Program-made: the position numbers and the translations under genes | Part shown: positions 37,459-48,752 of the stretch, in pieces | Layout of the letters: every line of letters starts with the position of its first letter | Position numbering within the stretch: position 1 is the first letter of the stretch | Assembly: GCF_042453785.1 (NCBI RefSeq) | Contig: NC_091664.1 | Coordinates: forward strand, 6,287,001 to 6,351,000 | Source of the DNA: Malus domestica | Taxonomy: Eukaryota; Streptophyta; Magnoliopsida; Rosales; Rosaceae | Direction: 5' to 3' | Length of the DNA: 64,000 nucleotides | The notes under the pieces: generated by a model | What the model saw: only the letters and a program-made list of their open reading frames with translations | What the model was told of the DNA's origin: nothing | Database searches by the model: none

Positions 37459-39869
37459 TGACAAATCCCGACCCGGAATGTCTACTGGACTCTAAATCAA
37501 GTTGTGCTGGCTGACATAGGACGGTAATGAACCTATTCCACACGTGATATCAAAGTATAAGTAAAGTACAATAAAATAGGTTGATAATTATACCATCGAA
37601 GGTACCACCTATACTGAAATTTGCCAAGAATCCTCGATGATGCGAAAGCTCAGCTACTAAAACCTGGACGGGCGAAAAAACAAGGGTGAGTGGGCCTAAA
37701 AATAAGCTTTGTAAAAACTTTTTCGAAAACATAATAACTCATCACCGTAAAACAAGTATAGTTTCCAAAATATACATATTACGTATAGTGTGAAAATATT
37801 TACCGTAGCCTGCAATATCTCAAGAATTTAATAAGTCACAATATTTCGTAAATAAATGCCTAACGTTGAATATCATGTAATCTCGCATAAACTAACATAT
37901 TATAATAAGTGTTTATCAACATATGCTGACACACGAGTTCATACAGAGATATTCTGACATGAATAGGACTGGATATAATAATGATTTACGTTCTAGTACT
38001 ACAATCACGTGAAAACTGGTGTTATACGCATCACATATGAGTCCTAATTGTTTATAGCAATTTAGGACAGGACTTACACCTACAATGGATCCAAAGTTAG
38101 CGCACGGTGCGATGTGAACATACATGTGAAAGATTGGCCCTGACCCGTGCGAGTATTAACACCAGTGCATCACACGATAAGCAGATAACGTAAATAAAAT
38201 TATACGGTGGTAAATCGATAATTAATGGCACCATAACACTATTCACAACCATAAATATATTTAAGGCATCAATAATAATAAGCATACATGTGCATCCTGT
38301 AGGACGTAGCATAACTTCATAGTTTCTATTAATGCGCTAAATCTTATAAACGTCACACTAATCTAAGCGAATTGTAGAAAACCCTTTATGAAATGTATAA
38401 ATGGAAACTAACAATTATATATATACTATATAAATGAAAAGATCCACTCATAGATACTCGTGAGATCACAACTGCTCGAACTAGGAAAGTCGGAGTCTCC
38501 GGTGGTAATAGCACCTAAGCATAATATTGGGACCTGTTAGTAAAACTCAACTAAAATGACTAAATTTGAGAAAACGGAGTGCGGATTTGGAATCAAAGTG
38601 TCGAGATACGCTAAGAAAGGTTCGGGGCAATTTTTATAAAAAGTCAACGGTCAACCCTAAAAAGTCATCCTAGACTCTCTGGTGGTCAACTATGTAAAAA
38701 CTTTAGAATTTCACTAAATGGATGTCAAAAACGAACTCGGGGCATCGAAATTAGCATATGAGGGTTCTCAAAATATTCGAAAAAGTCAACACAATGAATA
38801 TTCCAAGCCCAATTTAGAGATGGGCCGGGCCAGATCTCGGGTTCGGATCTGGATTCGAGTCGCAGATTTGGGCTTCCTCTTATTATTATTATCTTCTTCT
38901 TCTTCTTCGACCAGTTGCTGTTGCAACTACCGGGATAAATCTCAGCTCCGACCACTCAAAATCTTCAATAACCCTAGCTTTCCACAATATCAAATCGAAG
39001 CTTAGGGGACAAGGAATTGGAATATACCTTTGGTTTCCTTGGCCGTGGTTGGAGTTGGCCGGAAAACGGTCTGTAACCATGTAGACTTTGCCAGAAACTG
39101 GAAAAATAGTTTCCCCGAGATGGTTTATGCAATAACGCCACCAAAACTCACGTCTAAGGAGTCAATTGTCATTAAAATAAGGGGGGGAGGCAAAAACATG
39201 TGGGTTAAACCTTACCTTGCTTGGAATCATCGAAACTTGCTGGTGGTTCGTCGGAGGGGAAGTGTACAGTGGTCTATGTCACTGTCAAGATTCCAGGGTT
39301 TTGGAGTAGGTTTGAGAAAATGAATGAAGTGATGATGGTGGTGCTGGTTCACAAGGAAGAGCGAACTCGGTGTCGTTGTCGGAGTTGGTGAGGCGAGGTG
39401 GCATTGGTGATTGTATAGAGAGAAGAAAGTGCTAGAGTGAAAGAGAGATAGGAGAGGATTGAAAGGAGAGAGAGAGAGAGAGTCCCAGTTTGTGATGGAA
39501 GAGAGGAAACATGGCAAGAAGATAGTGGAGAGTTTGTGTAGTTGTGGGCCCCACGGGCCAGAAAAATTATAAAATATTTAAAATATCCACTCAGAAAATA
39601 TTAAGATAATAAAATATCCAAAATTCAAATTTCATAAACACCCTCAAGTTTCGTAATTCCATAAAATCTTTATCGTAGCTTCAAATTCGATTCTGTTTGC
39701 GCCTACACGTTCGTAATGTCAAGTACTTTGAGGTTACGACAACCTAGTAGCTCATACGTGTCCCTAAATAATGGTCAATTAAGGTCAACAATCTCGCCTC
39801 TAGGCGCATTTTCGTCCATTTACTCTTTTAAAATTAATAAAATCGTAAAATTAGGGATGAGTTATCACA
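37459..39869. mobile_element. solo LTR, unusually long (about 2.4 kb)
   Basis: Begins TGACAAATCCCGACCCGG and ends ATGAGTTATCACA. It is flanked by an exact 5-bp duplication, TTATA, at 37454-37458 and 39870-39874. There is no gag or pol coding sequence between. TG...CA ends, a 5-bp duplication and no internal domain together indicate a solo LTR from a long-LTR element, or a LARD-type unit. It contains a TTATTATTATCTTCTTCTTC microsatellite near 38880-38910. The superfamily cannot be told from the LTR alone. Confidence 0.65.
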
Positions 39870-39879
39870 TTATAAATAT

Positions 39880-41170
39880 ATTGAACTTTTTACAATTTTT
39901 TTACAGAAAATAAAGTTATTTCCTTTCACTCAAAACTACGACTTGATCTCAAAATTTAACCTAAAATGTGGAGCTCTGGTCCTCAAATATAATTCTGTTT
40001 GCTTTATTATCTACTTTGCTTATGTAACACTCTTCTACGGCCTACTATCCATCATTGTTTTAGCCTAACTAAGCTAAACAATGAACTCAACCCATGATAC
40101 AGTATTCACTTTTGCGCCAAGGAACAAGAATGACGCTCTTTCTTTCTCGTCTCTTATCTCGTTGTCTCCACTGCATTTACGATGTCTTTATTCTTCTCAA
40201 TTCTCATTCCATTGCCCCTCCATTAGTCTTTTTTGAATTCTAAAGTTATCTCGGTCACCAAGTAAATTTTTAAATACTTGGGCCTTTACTTTCTTAAAAA
40301 TAAGATTACGATTGAAACTAGGGATTTTTTTTTTGTTTGAATAGATTGAAACTAGGGATTAAATTTTAAGAATTTGTTTAACTTACTTGATTTCGACAAG
40401 CACAACAAGGAAAAGACACTTCCTCACAAACCAACACCCCAATTTTGAACAGTGATCACCGATCCAAATGGTCTCCTTGACAAAGTTGGGGAGGAGCCAC
40501 AATCACAAAGACTCCTTTCGCCATTGAAAGAGAGATAAAAATCAAGAGATGAAAATAGGTACAAGATACAAGAAAAACATGGAGGGGAGAGACAAAACAA
40601 ATCAGGAGGGATTGCCACCGACGCTAAAAGCAAAGCAAGGATTAACAACGAAAATGTTTTTCTCTCTAACGGCAAGAGTTTACACTGGGTCAATAATTTT
40701 TGGTGAAAACAGGAGCCAAAAATAGAAGAATTTTCAATTGAACACCAAAAAATTTTCAAAAATTATTTCCACACTTCATTTTGTCCCATTCACACCCACA
40801 TGAAACAATGGAAAACATAAAGAAAACAAAAAAAAATAAAAAATAGGCGCATCTAAGGAGCGTCGAACAACTAACCCAAAGCCAATTGCCGACAAACTAC
40901 ATTACAAATACAATTATTCAACTAAATTGCCGTAAGAACAATTTCGGGCTTCCAAAATTGAGAGCCTTAGGTGGTCGCCTCATCAAACTGTTTTCAGGTC
41001 CGATCCTAAACCTTTATGTAAATTTATCATTGTATAAAACAAAGCTATCTAAAGAAAAAAAAAACAAAAAGTTAGCTAAACAGCAAAGAAAAAAAACAAA
41101 AAAGAAAATGAAAGTTAGGTTTTGAGCTCGCTAACCAGTGGACTCATAATGCTCATCTCTATCTTCATAA
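39880..41170. other. intergenic, no gene recognised
   Basis: AT-rich DNA with A-rich runs near 40820-41110. A 111-codon minus-strand frame at 40424-40759 has no recognisable domain and is probably chance. Confidence 0.5.
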
Positions 41171-41172
41171 CC

Positions 41173-41535
41173 AGGGTTTAAAATATCCACGAAAATGTAG
41201 ATATTTTCGTCGAATATCCGTAAAATCAATGGTCGGTATGGAAAGAGGATGAAATGCAAACTTCATCCTATATATACGAAATATAAAAAAATCAATGAAT
41301 ATCGACGATATTTACCGATTCATTGTAAAAATGTTGTCAGAAACTAATGTATATTTTAAACTTTTAATTAAAAAAAATTTCGTCTAAATTCGACTAAATC
41401 TGATTAAGTTGATACATCCACTGTATTACAGATTTTTATAATTTCTAATGAAGCCAACTAATATCGATATATCAATCAACTTTTCATAAATTTGAATTTT
41501 AATATTTTCAACTATATTCATATTTTCTAATACCG
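41173..41535. repeat. dispersed repeat, copy 2 (TTTAAAATATC family)
   Basis: Relative of 18378-18730. It starts at GGTTTAAAATATCCACG and includes GATGAAATGCAAACTTCATC and CGACTAAATCTGATTAAGTTGATAYATCCA, the last also seen near 18585-18615. It lies about 160 bp upstream of DXO1, so it may overlap its promoter. Confidence 0.55.
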
Positions 41536-41693
41536 GTCCAACTCAAAACCGAGTCACCTTTGACACGAACTCAGTCTCCCACATTCGATTTCCGGCTCCA
41601 AACCCACCCACCCCACCCCCAATACACATACACAGACACAGAACGAAAATTCTAAGCAAAACCCACGAAGATTTTGTCCTCGATCCTCTTTCG

Positions 41694-44600
41694 ATGGATT
41701 TTTCAGAACACCACAAAAATATCTTCGGCCCAGACTACGATGACGACGATGATGGTAATAAACAAGATGGGGCCCACTCATCCTCACCGTCTTCCTCATC
41801 GTCGCCTTCGACGTCGTCGTCGTCGTCTTCGTCATCGTCGGCTTCTTCTTCATCCAACGAAGGAGGGGAGTCAAGCAGTGGGAATAGCCCGAGCGCAAGC
41901 AGTGGCGGTGGCGCCGGCGGTGGAGGTGAAGAAGAAGTAGAGAATGGCGAAGAGGCTGATTATTCAAACGCTGCCGAGGACGACAATGAGTTCAGCAATA
42001 TGGGTTACTTTGGGGAGGAAGACAGGGATCTGTTTGGCTCTGACAATGAAGATTACTGTAAAACCCCTGCTACTAGTCCTTTCCCTATTCCTGGTAATTA
42101 CCTTTTTCATGGCGGTGTAGTATTTTTTTGGTGATTTGGTTACTTGTTTTGTTGTGTTAAAAAATGGGTACTCAGAATTTTGGTGATTTGGCTGCTTAAG
42201 GTTAAATTCATGATATTTGTAGCTTTGTCCAAGTGAATTTCTATGATGGGCATCTTGCATTTTTCTGATTTGGTTGCTTATTAAGTTGTATTGATGGATT
42301 TTCTGGCTTACCCAATTGGCCTTCTTTGATTGGTGTTTTACATGTTTGTTTCCCACCCACTTTTTTTTCCAGGTTTCATTTTTTCTGTAATTTGTTCTTG
42401 TACTTTTATATTTGGTTTTGTGAATGTAATTTGTTTCATCCAGCGTTTCTTCACTTTGCAGTGTTGCATATGCTGGGAGGGGTTAATGTTTAGATACTTG
42501 TAGGTTGAACTTGTTAGTTGTTACTATATCTATATTCTTTAGCTTAAAAGGTACGAGCTTTTGATGTATCAGCTAAAATGCTTAGTTTGCTACTCTCTTT
42601 GGACTGTTGGTATGTTGGACCCCCGTACTCAACAAATTTTTCTTGGCAGTATTACCTGTCATACGCAGTACGAATAATCAGGGTAGAGGGAATCCAGGGC
42701 GTGGTCGTCGGCAATCTGGACGTCCAAATGATAGAGGCGCAGGCATCCTTGGTCGAGGCGGACCTTTTCAACAGAGGCAAAATTTCGGATATGGTGGCTC
42801 TAATGGTTATCGTGATGAACGTTTTATCTCGGAATTAAAACTACTTTCAAAGGGTGAAGAAACACTGTCAAGAAAGGCCGTTGCATTTCAGGAAGTAAGG
42901 CTAGTAATCGTTAATTTCTATGCTATTTTTCCTTCTCTTTTTTAATTGAAGTGTTTTTAAGGTTGATTTATCAAGGGTGCACGGAAAAGCATCACAAAAT
43001 ATAGATCTTATATTTTTACTAATTTAAGTAAACAGTCCAAATTTTGGACTTCTTAGTTTACTCCCTTTGTGTAAAATAATTTATTTATAGTGTTGCATTT
43101 CCTTTTGGTTCAACTGATGCGAGCAGCATTAATCATATATATCCGTGTCAGTTTGGTAAATTTACTTATTGATGTTCATAAGTTGTCCTTGTCAATTGGC
43201 TGGTGCATTCTGCGTACATTGGTTGTTTTTTCTCTTTGCTAATTTAATAATTTTCTCCAATAGCCCTGTGAGCTTGCTTGCTATAGTCGGGTAGAAGGTG
43301 GAGATGTCAGCTTTGACGATACCAGCTTGGTAAGCATACTGTAGCTTGCTTTCTGAATGGTCCATTGACTCCATTATTTTTTTAGGTTTCTCTTGTATAT
43401 GTAGTGACACTGATCACTAACTAATTCATGTCGTTTTGTTATCCACATTAGAGGCTTTTCAAGCGTCTTATTACTGAAGAAATTGGAAGAGATCTTAATG
43501 AAGGTTATGATACTTTTATTGCGAAGAAAGGTATGCCTTGTGTCTAAATTATTTTTTGGGATTATAAGATGTGAATTGGAGTTAGTTTATTTTGTTTCTT
43601 TTCGGTTTTGCATATGAGGGCTGATCTTTGTTGGCAAATTTATATGCTTTTTTTATTGTGTAAACCAGATTTAGGCTCTCAAGGTTTTGGTGATCTTCTC
43701 GCCTGCATAAGAGACAAGAATATTCCGCTTCAAAACATTCATTTTGTGGTGCGAAGCGTATTACACTTGTACTTTTCTTATTTTATAATTTTCTCATATG
43801 GATTATTAACTACTAATTTGCTTGACATGTTTTTCTCTTTGACAGACTTATCGCAACAATCTAAATAAGGTATCTCCTAGCCCCTTTGCTTATTTTGTTC
43901 TGAAGATAATTTTCTTAATTAGTTTGAGTGGATACCATTGATGAACAGTGGGTTAGTTATCATACTGTGTGTAGAGGTGTGGTAATTTTGGATAAGAGGG
44001 AATATGTTCAAGAAGTTGAATGCATAAAGCAGCTACAGGCCTCTGATGACTGCTTTTTAATGGATACTCAAGTTACTGATAATTATAATTATCTATATGC
44101 ATGCTTACTAGAGACACAATGCTGTAGAATACTTCAACTGATTGGTTATTAGTGTAATTATTTAAGCTGTGGTATTTGTTGGACTAGTTAACAGGATTTT
44201 TTGTTGTATTTCATATGCTTCTGTCTTTTTTTCTGTAGATATTGGCCACTTTTTATAACCAAAGGGATCCTTGGGAGATGGGAGTACATAAAAGAAATGG
44301 GGTTGTCTATCTTGATGTGCATAAACTACCTGAAAGGCCACAGACTGAGTTGGATCGAAGAAGGTACTGGACTTTTATTCATTCTTTAGAAATTTGAATG
44401 GTCTTTCTAGATGATAATGACTATTTTCTTGGAGTATTTGGAAATGCTTCCCTGGTTTGTTTAGTGGAGTTATTGGAATTGCTAATTGCTTTAATCAATG
44501 GAATTCTCCTGCTTAAGAAATAGATTTATGAATGAATATCAATGTTTCCAAACCTTTCTTCTCAAGTTGTACCCGAAGGATGGATTAGCAGCCAACTATT

Positions 44601-46914
44601 TCGAGTTTTCATTATGAAAGAACTGGAATTTTGATAAGGATTGTCAAAGTTAAATGTGTTACAATTCTTTCTGTAAATCTGTAATATAGTAATGAGATGT
44701 AATATAGAGTAGATGTAGAAGTTTTCATAAGGTATATGATTTACTTCATTGAAGTTGGGCATAAATGCTTCCTGTCATCTAGAGAAAATCAGAAAGCTAT
44801 TGTGGGAGATATGTATGTGTGCTCTAATTAGGGTTCAAGAGGGCTAATCATGACTTACCAGCTACTTGTAACTGATGTTTTGTTGTTCTTCATCAACCGG
44901 TTCAAGAGGGCTAATCATGCCTAGATGCATTTTTCTGTTATTGCTTATTCTCAATTTTAGGCGTGCTTTATGCAATGTTATCCTTTCAACTCAGGTGTTA
45001 CTGGGGGTATTGTTTTGAGAGTCTTGCCACTGAAGATCCAGGAAGAGGCGATGGACCGATACATCATGTTGATGCCAATGTTGAATACTGTTCTGTGATC
45101 AAAACAAAATTAGGGGCTCATCGTATTCTGATGGGTGCTGAAATGGATTGCTGTGATTCAACTGATGATGGAAGGAGGTTTTATGTGGAATTAAAGACAA
45201 GCCATGAGGTTGAGATCTGTTTTTCTTCACCTTTCTGTTACATGCAAATTTTTTCTTCTCTGAGTTTTCTTATGTAACTGACTGTAAATTTCTCATTCAA
45301 TTGTGCAGTTGGACAACCATAAGATAGAGTACGAGTTTGAGAAAGAAAAGCTCCTCAAATTTTGGGTACATTACTGTTTTATTACCTAAAAAGTAAAAAC
45401 ACACAGGGTCTTCAATAGCTTTTGTTAGAGATTGAGATGCATAGTTGCAGAATTTAGATTGTACCTCAGTCTTGTCTGGTTTTCTCAAGGAATTGGTTGT
45501 CATTGTCTATAGTCCATTTCCTATTTATATTTCCAAGCATCTGCTTTTATGTAAAAGAGTTAACCCGTCTTTTATATTTTCATCGGGCTTCTGTAAAATC
45601 TGTAATTGTAAAAAGAGTTAACATTTCTCTTAATTTTGGTGCAGATTCAATCATTCTTAGCGGGTGTTCCCTATATCGTCATTGGATTTAGGTAACCCAA
45701 ATTGCCACTTAATCCTTTTACTTTCTTACTCGGTAGACAATTAACTTTTTACATTCGTTGGTGGCTTATGTGTATTAAAAGGCGCAAAAGAATGGTAACT
45801 GATATAGTTGACACAAATAACTTTAATATGCATAGAAACACATGAATTATATATTCCATTGTGCGGTTACTTGTTCCTGGAAGAGTTTTTTTTTTTTTTT
45901 TTTTTTTTGTGGTAGCTCTTTGATATTCTGTTCTACAAAATTAATCAATTTGTATATATTCCCTTTTTTCAGGAACGATGCAGGTCAACTTGTCCGCACA
46001 GAGAGACTAAGAACCAAAGATATAACACACAGAGTGAAAATGAAGAACTACTGGCAGGTAAATTTTGTTTTCAGTGATGTACTCTCTGATCATACAGCCA
46101 CCCACCTTCCTAATCGTCACACTGAAAAAATTTGATTTAACGATCTTAGTATTTATGAAGTGTATTGCTCATGGTTGTGCTGAATAAATGCTTAATGAAA
46201 CTGGTTGTCGCTTCTAATGAATCTTGTTGGCAGGGAGGAGTTTGCTTGGCATTTGCTGATGAGGTATTATGCTGGCTATATGGGACTGTAAAAGAGAGTG
46301 AGTTCTTTAATCTTTGTCTACGTTTTCCCTTCAGCTTCGTTGGTTTCCCATCCAAATAGAAAAAAGCATAAACGAGAACATGATTCTCTACTCTCTAATT
46401 GAAGAAAGAGATTGGAGGAGGAAATGTGAGAAGATGAAGAAAAACATATGGTTACGGAAATAAAACTGAAAGCAATTTTAAATTGTTTCTAGGTTTAGTT
46501 CTTTCTATTCTTCCGTTTTCTCTCTCGTTTCTCTCCTCTTCCTCCCCTCTTTAGTTAAAAGAAAAACAGAACTATGAAATCAATGCATAACTTGTACTCC
46601 TGCATCTGGCACACGGAACATTACAACTTTATTTATAACGGTTAACACAGCACTACCACATGAGTCTGTTCGATATTCTATAAAACTCATTTTATTTCCA
46701 GGAATTCAGTAGCTTTTCTTTCATACCTCTAGTAGTGAGATTCCGATTTCTCAGCAGTCATATGGTGCACCTGTTTAATAAAAGTGCTAATTTTGCATGT
46801 GTTCCTACAGATGAAGACTACATATTGCAGTTTACTCATCCTTTCCAACGTTTGGAGCTTTTACAAGCCCAATCTTGCCCAGAAGAAATCACTAACCATG
46901 TTCAGCAACTGTAG
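41694..46914 (+). CDS. DXO1: DXO1, plant DXO/Rai1-family NAD-cap and decapping enzyme
   Basis: Member of the DXO/Rai1 family. In plants it removes NAD caps from RNA and supports mRNA guanosine-cap methylation through its extra N-terminal domain. Thirteen exons: 41694-42093, 42650-42894, 43264-43329, 43452-43530, 43669-43748, 43846-43869, 44239-44363, 44995-45208, 45309-45365, 45645-45691, 45973-46057, 46234-46297 and 46811-46914. They total 529 residues (Arabidopsis about 544), all in frame. Residues 1-140 are acidic and Ser-rich ([20 protein letters not shown]). An RGG-like stretch follows near 140-185. Catalytic motifs: R293 in TYRNNLNK, E348 in GYCFESL, E389-x-D391 in MGAEMDC, and E405-L-K407 in YVELK. 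Exon 6 is only 24 nt and encodes the R293 motif. Confidence is high. Confidence 0.95.
41783..41865. repeat. TCG/TCT trinucleotide-rich tract encoding poly-Ser
   Basis: An imperfect TCG/TCC/TCT repeat in DXO1 exon 1 encoding about 28 serines with a few Pro, Thr and Ala. A candidate length-variable site inside the plant-specific N-terminal domain. Confidence 0.7.
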
Positions 46915-46929
46915 ACGTTGAGCGACGCG

Positions 46930-47660
46930 CGCCATATTAAGTATAGACTGAAATCGGGAGTGGGAATCCTATTATTGACTCTGCATCTCCCCCGGTTCTT
47001 GCTTCATATTACTTGCGCCTCTTCGAGGCACAAAATGCAGTGTTATTCTCATGATCAACGACCCCAAACTTGCTGTTTGACGATTGCATTCCCTTTTTAA
47101 GTCGGATGGCTCATATCATTGTAATGCGGCCGAGAACACCACCAATCGAGAGAATTATATACAACCTCTGTTGCATTTTTTTCTTGCTGATTTATTACTG
47201 TAAGAACACATCAAGGTTATGTAGGCAGAAGGACTTGCCATCTTATGGTAATTATGTCCACACATGAATTGACTTTGTGTCTTCCATGACCGCTCTAGAC
47301 AGTGGCGCGTAAGCGCAAGAGTGAGATTATGACACGACTTTCGGCTGAAATGATCAGTTTTTAACATTTGGTTTCTGAAATGATTCGTTTTTAGTATGTC
47401 GTTTATATCATGGTTGTATTGTTGTTACATGATCGATTTGTCGTCAATATTTTAAAAGTAGATCATTTTAACTAATTACATAATTAAAATTAATTAACAT
47501 ATCGAAAAACACGGCAAAATAGATCAAGCATTAATGTCTTCATATAATCGTAGTCAATCTGATTAGTGAAAAGAATAAGATGACAAGAAAAATGTTAAAA
47601 ATGGCGAGACGTATTACTGAACTTTTTCCATATTATCTTGAATGCATATCAATTATTAAT
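46930..47660. other. DXO1 3' region and spacer
   Basis: Downstream of the DXO1 stop. It probably includes the 3' UTR. No separate gene was recognised. Confidence 0.5.
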
Positions 47661-47662
47661 GA

Positions 47663-47785
47663 GTGGGGGAGTAAGTTAAATATCATAATGGTTAGTAGCC
47701 GTAATAATTTGGGTAGAATTCGTCTTTGGCGAGAATCGAATATAAGATTTCTTATTCACAAGTGAAGAAGAATTCTAGTAGTACT
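47663..47785 (-). mobile_element. SINE copy 2, partial
   Basis: The minus strand reads CACTTGTGAATAAGAAATC, then TATATTCGATTCTCGCC (B-box position), then AAGACGAATTCTACCC, the same order as the other copies. The 3' tail is missing. Confidence 0.5.
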
Positions 47786-47789
47786 AATT

Positions 47790-48090
47790 AAGTAGAAGAA
47801 GAGTTGCACTCACGACCTTAGCTAAGTTGGTTAGAACAGTGTGCTCTAAAAGAAGAGTTAAGAGTGACTCCCTCTCCCGCTGCCTTCTCTTTGACTCGTC
47901 TCGAGGTGAACTCTATCATCCGTAACATTGTTATAATAATAATATTTCTTGAAAGAAGCAAACGATTGAAATTAATACATTTTATCCCAAGAAAATCGCA
48001 AGAGGCTTTTGCTATAGAAACATCAATCTCCTTATCCTAATATCTTATGAGTTATATGACTCTCCTCCGAACTCTAAGTCGGAAACAGGG
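47790..48090. other. spacer with a tRNA-like A-box motif
   Basis: TTAGCTAAGTTGGTTAGAACA at 47818-47838 resembles a tRNA A box, but no matching B box or cloverleaf follows, so no tRNA gene is called. It could be the head of another degenerate SINE. Confidence 0.35.
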
Positions 48091-48100
48091 AAGCACAAAA

Positions 48101-48250
48101 ATGCTTGCCAATACAAGTTTTCTTACCTTCTTGTTCATTCATGGACTACTAGTACTACAACTGCTAGTAGTAACGTCGCAGTCCAGTTACATGGCCGCCG
48201 CCACCACCAGAGCGATGTCCGCCGCCACCACCACGGGGATAAATTCTTAA
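48101..48250 (+). CDS. possible small secreted peptide (49 aa)
   Basis: A short open frame starting MLANTSFLTFLFIHG with a strongly hydrophobic stretch through about residue 23 (LLVLQLLVV), ending in a Thr/Ala-rich tail (MAAATTRAMSAATTTG). The shape is that of a signal peptide plus a short mature part. No cysteines, and no known peptide-hormone motif was recognised. The frame also opens 18 codons earlier at 48047. With no family match, chance is quite possible. Confidence 0.22.
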   Translation: MLANTSFLTFLFIHGLLVLQLLVVTSQSSYMAAATTRAMSAATTTGINS

Positions 48251-48752
48251 GAACTTAGCAACATTATATTTCCCCGTCAGCTTGTTCATGACTTTTATTA
48301 TGATTCATCATGCAATGTCCATTTTGCTGTATGCATGTTATGTTGTTTTCTTTTCGTTAGTTTATGGTTTTGTATTTGCTGGAGTGCATACAATTCTTTT
48401 TCGGTATCATCTGGTATGCTTCGGAGTGTCCTACACACTGGTATTTGGCCTTTAGATCAGTGGTAGAATCCAGTGACCAAGATCTAACAGCCGAAAATTC
48501 AGGTGTATGATAGACCGGAGCATAGTAGAATGTTTGCTCCCCTCGTGAAATCAAAAGTAATAATATATGCCAATCACAAAAATGAATGACTTGTCAATGT
48601 GTATATGATCACAGATTGTATAAGATCTGTGATTTCAAAGAAAACATATTTGTAAATTGCTGACGAACTGAATCTTCATTCGTTCGTTCATTCAAATCAG
48701 GTTTTCTTTTCAACTTCCTAAAAATCGTGATTGTCGCGGAAAAACTTCACTG

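Noticed and set aside
41554-41967. 137-codon minus-strand frame rich in Arg and Thr
   Set aside because: Antisense shadow of the serine-rich DXO1 exon 1.
47818-47838. tRNA gene suggested by an A-box-like sequence
   Set aside because: No B box at the right distance and no cloverleaf pairing. At most a SINE remnant.
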